Shown: positions 13,701-14,486 of the stretch, in pieces
Layout of the letters: every line of letters starts with the position of its first letter
Numbering within the stretch: position 1 is the first letter of the stretch
Assembly (NCBI GenBank): GCA_002291855.1
Contig: DBAW01000124.1
Location: forward strand, 7,778 to 22,263
Source of the DNA: Sphingomonas sp. UBA1000
GTDB lineage: Bacteria > Pseudomonadota > Alphaproteobacteria > Sphingomonadales > Sphingomonadaceae
Direction: 5' to 3'
DNA: 14,486 nt
Notes under the pieces: model-generated
Database searches by the model: none
What the model saw: the letters and a program-made list of their open reading frames with translations, nothing else
What the model was told of the DNA's origin: nothing
Position numbers and translations under genes: made by a program

Positions 13701-14486
13701 AGGCGGCTGACCGCCGCGCGCGGCCGTGCGCCGCCGATCAGCGCGGCCATCGCCCACACCATCGCATCGGCGCGGTCGGGGCTGCGCCCCGGCCCGGCAT
13801 AGCCGCCCCCGGCGAGCAGCCCGGCCATCTGGTCTTCAAGCGCCGGGAAGCATCCGGCCAGAAAAGCGGCGCCGCGTTCGAACAGCAGCGCCACCGGCTC
13901 GGCCCGCGCCGCCTTGCCCCGGCTGGCATGAACCAGCCGCAGCGGCAGCGCGACATCGGCGGCGGCCAGCACCGCCCCCACCATGTCGCCGCCCTGATTG
14001 GCCTCCGCCACCACCAGATCGGCCTGCCAGTCGCGCGCGGCGGCGGCGACGGCGGCGGCCCAGCCATGCGGCGCGGCGGACAGGCTGGCATCGCCCAGCA
14101 CGTAAAGCTGCCCGGCGGCATCGGCCCCGGCGACGACCACCCCGCACACGCCCCCGGCGCTGGCTGGCGGATCGACCCCGATCACCACCCGGGCAAGCGC
14201 CGCCGGCCGCGGCCGCCGCGCCGCCTCGATCGCCGCGCGCGTCCACAGCGCGCCTTCGACATCGGCCAGCATCTCGCCGTCCAGTTCCTGCCGGCCGAGC
14301 CGTGTGCCGCCATAGCTGGCGTGCAGATCGGCGCGCACCGCGGCGGCCAGATGCGGATTTTCGGCCGTCCGCCCATGCGCCACCGCGACATCGGGCAGGC
14401 CGAGAATGCGCTGGAGCAGCGGCGTCGGCCGGGGCGTGGTGGTGATCAGCAGGCGCGGATGCGTGCCCAGCCGCATCCCCATGCGC
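13697..14486 (-). CDS. Large terminase / DNA-packaging protein, GTA-like (5' end beyond window)
   Basis: Large terminases cut and pump DNA into phage or gene-transfer-agent heads. Only the C-terminal part, about 263 codons, lies here; the N-terminal ATPase continues past the window edge. Seen: the end of the ATPase domain with LLITTTPRPTPLLQRIL, the linker YGGTRLGRQELDGEML...ALWTRAAIEAAR, which closely recalls Rhodobacter GTA gene 2, and an RNase H-like nuclease. The nuclease acidic residues are visible: D in VVIGVDPPAS, E in VVAEANQGGDMV and D in the terminal DRADAMVWA. The C-terminus looks intact. The ATG at 14482 is an internal methionine, not the start. In GTA and phage clusters the portal gene normally follows, but here the receptor gene comes next, 59 bases away. 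The domain is not visibly degraded. A prophage terminase is the alternative to a GTA one. Confidence 0.85.
   Translation of the reverse strand, partial: RMGMRLGTHPRLLITTTPRPTPLLQRILGLPDVAVAHGRTAENPHLAAAVRADLHASYGGTRLGRQELDGEMLADVEGALWTRAAIEAARRPRPAALARVVIGVDPPASAGGVCGVVVAGADAAGQLYVLGDASLSAAPHGWAAAVAAAARDWQADLVVAEANQGGDMVGAVLAAADVALPLRLVHASRGKAARAEPVALLFERGAAFLAGCFPALEDQMAGLLAGGGYAGPGRSPDRADAMVWAMAALIGGARPRAAVSRL

Noticed and set aside
13638..13757. N-terminal extension of the receptor frame into the terminase gene
   Set aside because: It would overlap the terminase coding end and put a signal peptide 40 residues inside the protein. At most the TTG at 13673 is worth considering.

Overview
The window is GC-rich bacterial DNA with densely packed genes. 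It reads as an alphaproteobacterial chromosome, most likely a sphingomonad. The pointers are a gene-transfer-agent-like terminase, a TonB-dependent receptor with a secreted partner, a complete valine catabolic operon, and strong third-position GC that throws long antisense ORFs opposite nearly every gene. The lineage is an inference; no rRNA or tRNA gene is present to fix it.

Layout. (1) 57-1514 (+): glpD, aerobic glycerol-3-phosphate dehydrogenase, ending in a GC hairpin shared with the convergent proS. (2) 1564-3099 (-): prolyl-tRNA synthetase of the archaeal/eukaryote-like type. (3) 3115-3276: three 59-bp-spaced copies of a long imperfect palindrome, with one compensatory base-pair change, between mmsB and proS. 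(4) 3302-8737 (-): a tight five-gene operon in the order mmsA, isobutyryl-CoA dehydrogenase, 3-hydroxyisobutyryl-CoA hydrolase, enoyl-CoA hydratase, mmsB. Together these carry isobutyryl-CoA through methacrylyl-CoA, 3-hydroxyisobutyryl-CoA, 3-hydroxyisobutyrate and methylmalonate semialdehyde to propionyl-CoA. (5) 8932-9885 (+): an EamA/DMT-family membrane transporter, divergent from the operon and preceded by a 15-codon leader ORF that overlaps its start as TAATG. (6) 9917-10237 (-): a small protein with one C-terminal membrane segment, function unknown. (7) 10403-13637 (-): a two-gene unit, a haem/haemoglobin-type TonB-dependent receptor followed by a secreted DUF6607-like protein. It has a 12-bp-arm inverted repeat at its promoter and a strong intrinsic terminator at its end. 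(8) 13697-14486 (-): the C-terminal part of a GTA/phage large terminase, cut by the window edge.

The most interesting points are the hairpin array, the receptor/DUF6607 unit with its Fur-like operator and missing haem-ligand histidine, the terminase that is followed by a receptor gene rather than by a portal gene, and the prolyl-tRNA synthetase with an eroded zinc site. No stretch over 300 bases lacks a gene. The larger gaps are 3100-3301 (hairpin array), 8738-8931 (divergent promoter region) and 10238-10402 (terminator). No CRISPR array, insertion sequence, tRNA or rRNA was seen.
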